Assembly (NCBI GenBank): GCA_964531675.1
Contig: CAZHFW010000018.1
Coordinates: 1-64,000 of the forward strand
Direction of reading: 5' to 3'
DNA: 64,000 nucleotides
From: CAZHFW01 sp964531675
GTDB lineage: Bacteria > Planctomycetota > Phycisphaerae > Phycisphaerales > UBA1924
Below are positions 62,880-64,000 of this stretch, piece after piece. Each line of letters begins with the position of its first letter. The first letter of the stretch is position 1. The position numbers and the translations under genes are program-made. A model generated the notes under the pieces. The model was not told where the DNA came from, did no database searches, and worked only from the letters and a program-made list of their open reading frames with translations.

Positions 62880-64000
62880 GGCGCGTGCAGCACCAGGCCG
62901 CTGGAAATCACCACGCGGTCCTGGATCGGCCCGTATGCGCCTTCTTCCAGCGAGATGACCAGCGTTCCGCCCGAGGTCAACGGGAGATTCACGTCCGCGG
63001 ATGAGCTCTCCGCGTTGAACTTGCGGCGCAGGATCTCCGTCTTTCCCGAAGGCGCGACCAGCGTCAGCACCAGATCGCAATCCCCCCAGCTCCAGCAGTC
63101 GGGCGGGAGCTCCGCGCGGAAGGCCAGCCTCGACGCGCCTTTGGGCAGCGTCAGTTCCATCGATGTGGGCCGCCCGAACTCGATCACGCCCATCCCCAGA
63201 GGCTGATCCAGACCGGCCTGGACGCGGACGTCTGGCGTCGGAGCTCCGGAAGTCAGGCTGCTCAACGGCGTCAGGATCGACGCGTCAAACGCGACCGCGG
63301 CGATCGCGTTCAGGGGCAGATCCGCCGGCGTGGCCTGCGATTGCCCCTGGCTCTTGTTCGCGTCCAGCGGCTCGGGGGTCACACGCACGAGCTTGCCCGG
63401 CGTGCTCGCAAGCGGGCCGGTCCGCACGATCGTGCCGTCGGCCAGCCAGATCATCGTGCCCTGGCGCGGCGTCGGCGGCGCCGCGAAAAACGCTGCGCCC
63501 ACGCGCGCCCACGGGATCGTCACGGGCTTCTTGTCGACCTCGATCTTCACCGGATCGCCAAGCGAAGCGATGAACCCCTCCAGGCGATCGCCATTGGCGA
63601 GCAGCAGCAGATCGTCCTTGCTCTTGGGCTGAGGCGGGATCGCAAACGAGCTTGCGGGCGAGACGTCGATCCGCCTGATCCGCTCGATCGGGAAACGGAA
63701 CAGGCCGAAGGTCGGGTGATTCCACGTGAGGAACTGATCCGGAGAGGCTTCGCGGCCGTCGGCACGGCCCGTGAGGCGTTCGCCGTCCACGAGCGTGAGG
63801 ACGTCGGCCTTGGCGACCTCGCCCGGGCTCCAAGGCAGCGCTCCGGGAAGCTCCGCGACGCTCACGCTCGCGACGCGGTCCTCGAGCGACGCCGCCCTCG
63901 TCACAGGCCCCGCGGTCACGATCGCCAGGTACTTGTCGAGGGGCTCCGAGCGGATCAGGTTGCCCACGTCCAGGAACTGGATCTGGCCTCGATCGATCGA
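62876..64000 (-). CDS. Exported-type protein with NPCBM-like C-terminal domain (5' end outside window)
   Basis: At least 374 residues; the frame stays open through the right edge (position 64000), so the N-terminus is missing. Repeated strands appear in the first half (VLTLVDGERLTGRADGREA, DLLLLANGDRLEGFI, TMIWLADGTIV), suggesting a repeated LVDGERLxG module. The last about 110 residues resemble an NPCBM/NEW2 carbohydrate-binding domain (SMELTLPKGASRLAFRAELPPD then CDLVLTLVAPSGKTEI). It is probably a surface or periplasmic protein; no enzyme motif is seen in the part present. Confidence 0.65.
   Translation of the reverse strand, partial: SIDRGQIQFLDVGNLIRSEPLDKYLAIVTAGPVTRAASLEDRVASVSVAELPGALPWSPGEVAKADVLTLVDGERLTGRADGREASPDQFLTWNHPTFGLFRFPIERIRRIDVSPASSFAIPPQPKSKDDLLLLANGDRLEGFIASLGDPVKIEVDKKPVTIPWARVGAAFFAAPPTPRQGTMIWLADGTIVRTGPLASTPGKLVRVTPEPLDANKSQGQSQATPADLPLNAIAAVAFDASILTPLSSLTSGAPTPDVRVQAGLDQPLGMGVIEFGRPTSMELTLPKGASRLAFRAELPPDCWSWGDCDLVLTLVAPSGKTEILRRKFNAESSSADVNLPLTSGGTLVISLEEGAYGPIQDRVVISSGLVLHAP

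Overview
The window is GC-rich (roughly two thirds G+C) chromosomal DNA that looks like a planctomycete of the Phycisphaerae/Phycisphaerales. Four things point there: secreted proteins that end in a dockerin-like calcium-loop repeat with a terminal Gly-Cys (4394-5908, 32461-34275), proteins with a short C-terminal hydrophobic/Arg sorting tail (47603-48220, 62271-62879), a prepilin-type protein with the H-x9-DG motif (34294-35067), and a Gram-negative envelope set (LptE-, BamD- and TolC-like, LolA-like). This assignment is inference from gene content; there is no rRNA in the window.

Layout. 1-567 is non-coding and carries an array of double-palindrome elements. 568-3616 has DinB, PAP2, DUF1330, flavin reductase and mraZ. 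3617-4265 is a large non-coding stretch that folds into many strong hairpins and ends in an intrinsic terminator. 4394-13433 holds secreted and membrane proteins, an amino acid permease, a YjfB-like small protein and an ECF sigma factor coupled to a membrane protein. 13592-20264 combines an esterase with sugar-nucleotide and DNA-repair genes (dehydratase, ruvA, manC, ruvX) and a LolA-like protein. 20294-28621 has a TPR metalloprotease, a tandem pair of related methyltransferases, and proBA. 28622-29732 is an atypical lower-GC patch with a gene broken by one in-frame TGA. 29793-37958 has a plant-type ferredoxin-NADP reductase, a di-haem peroxidase, a pseudopilin, an ArsR regulator, a peroxiredoxin and an N-terminal-nucleophile asparaginase. 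38073-43317 is an envelope-maintenance run (ftsH, lptE, bamD-like, zinc-ribbon membrane protein). 43447-53434 has a Tat-exported epimerase, an LEA-like lipoprotein, mscL, a YoaK-STAS fusion, glmS, a desaturase, a methyltransferase and a GNAT acetyltransferase. 53449-64000 has tolC, a GH35 protein, an HD hydrolase, a PDZ protein, yicC, secG, a sorted exoprotein and a protein cut by the window edge.

Functional couplings: proB-proA overlap by ATGA; the ECF sigma factor and its membrane partner overlap by ATGA; the BamD-like and lptE genes overlap by TTGA. Many genes are monocistronic, and ten of them have a TANNNT hexamer 5-9 nt before the start codon with no Shine-Dalgarno sequence, which suggests leaderless transcripts.

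Most unusual items: the structured RNA candidate between mraZ and 4394; the 81-bp double-hairpin elements at 18-98 and 262-342, whose different stem sequences keep the same fold; the leaderless-promoter pattern; and the TGA-interrupted gene. No tRNA, rRNA, CRISPR array, transposase or integrase was seen.
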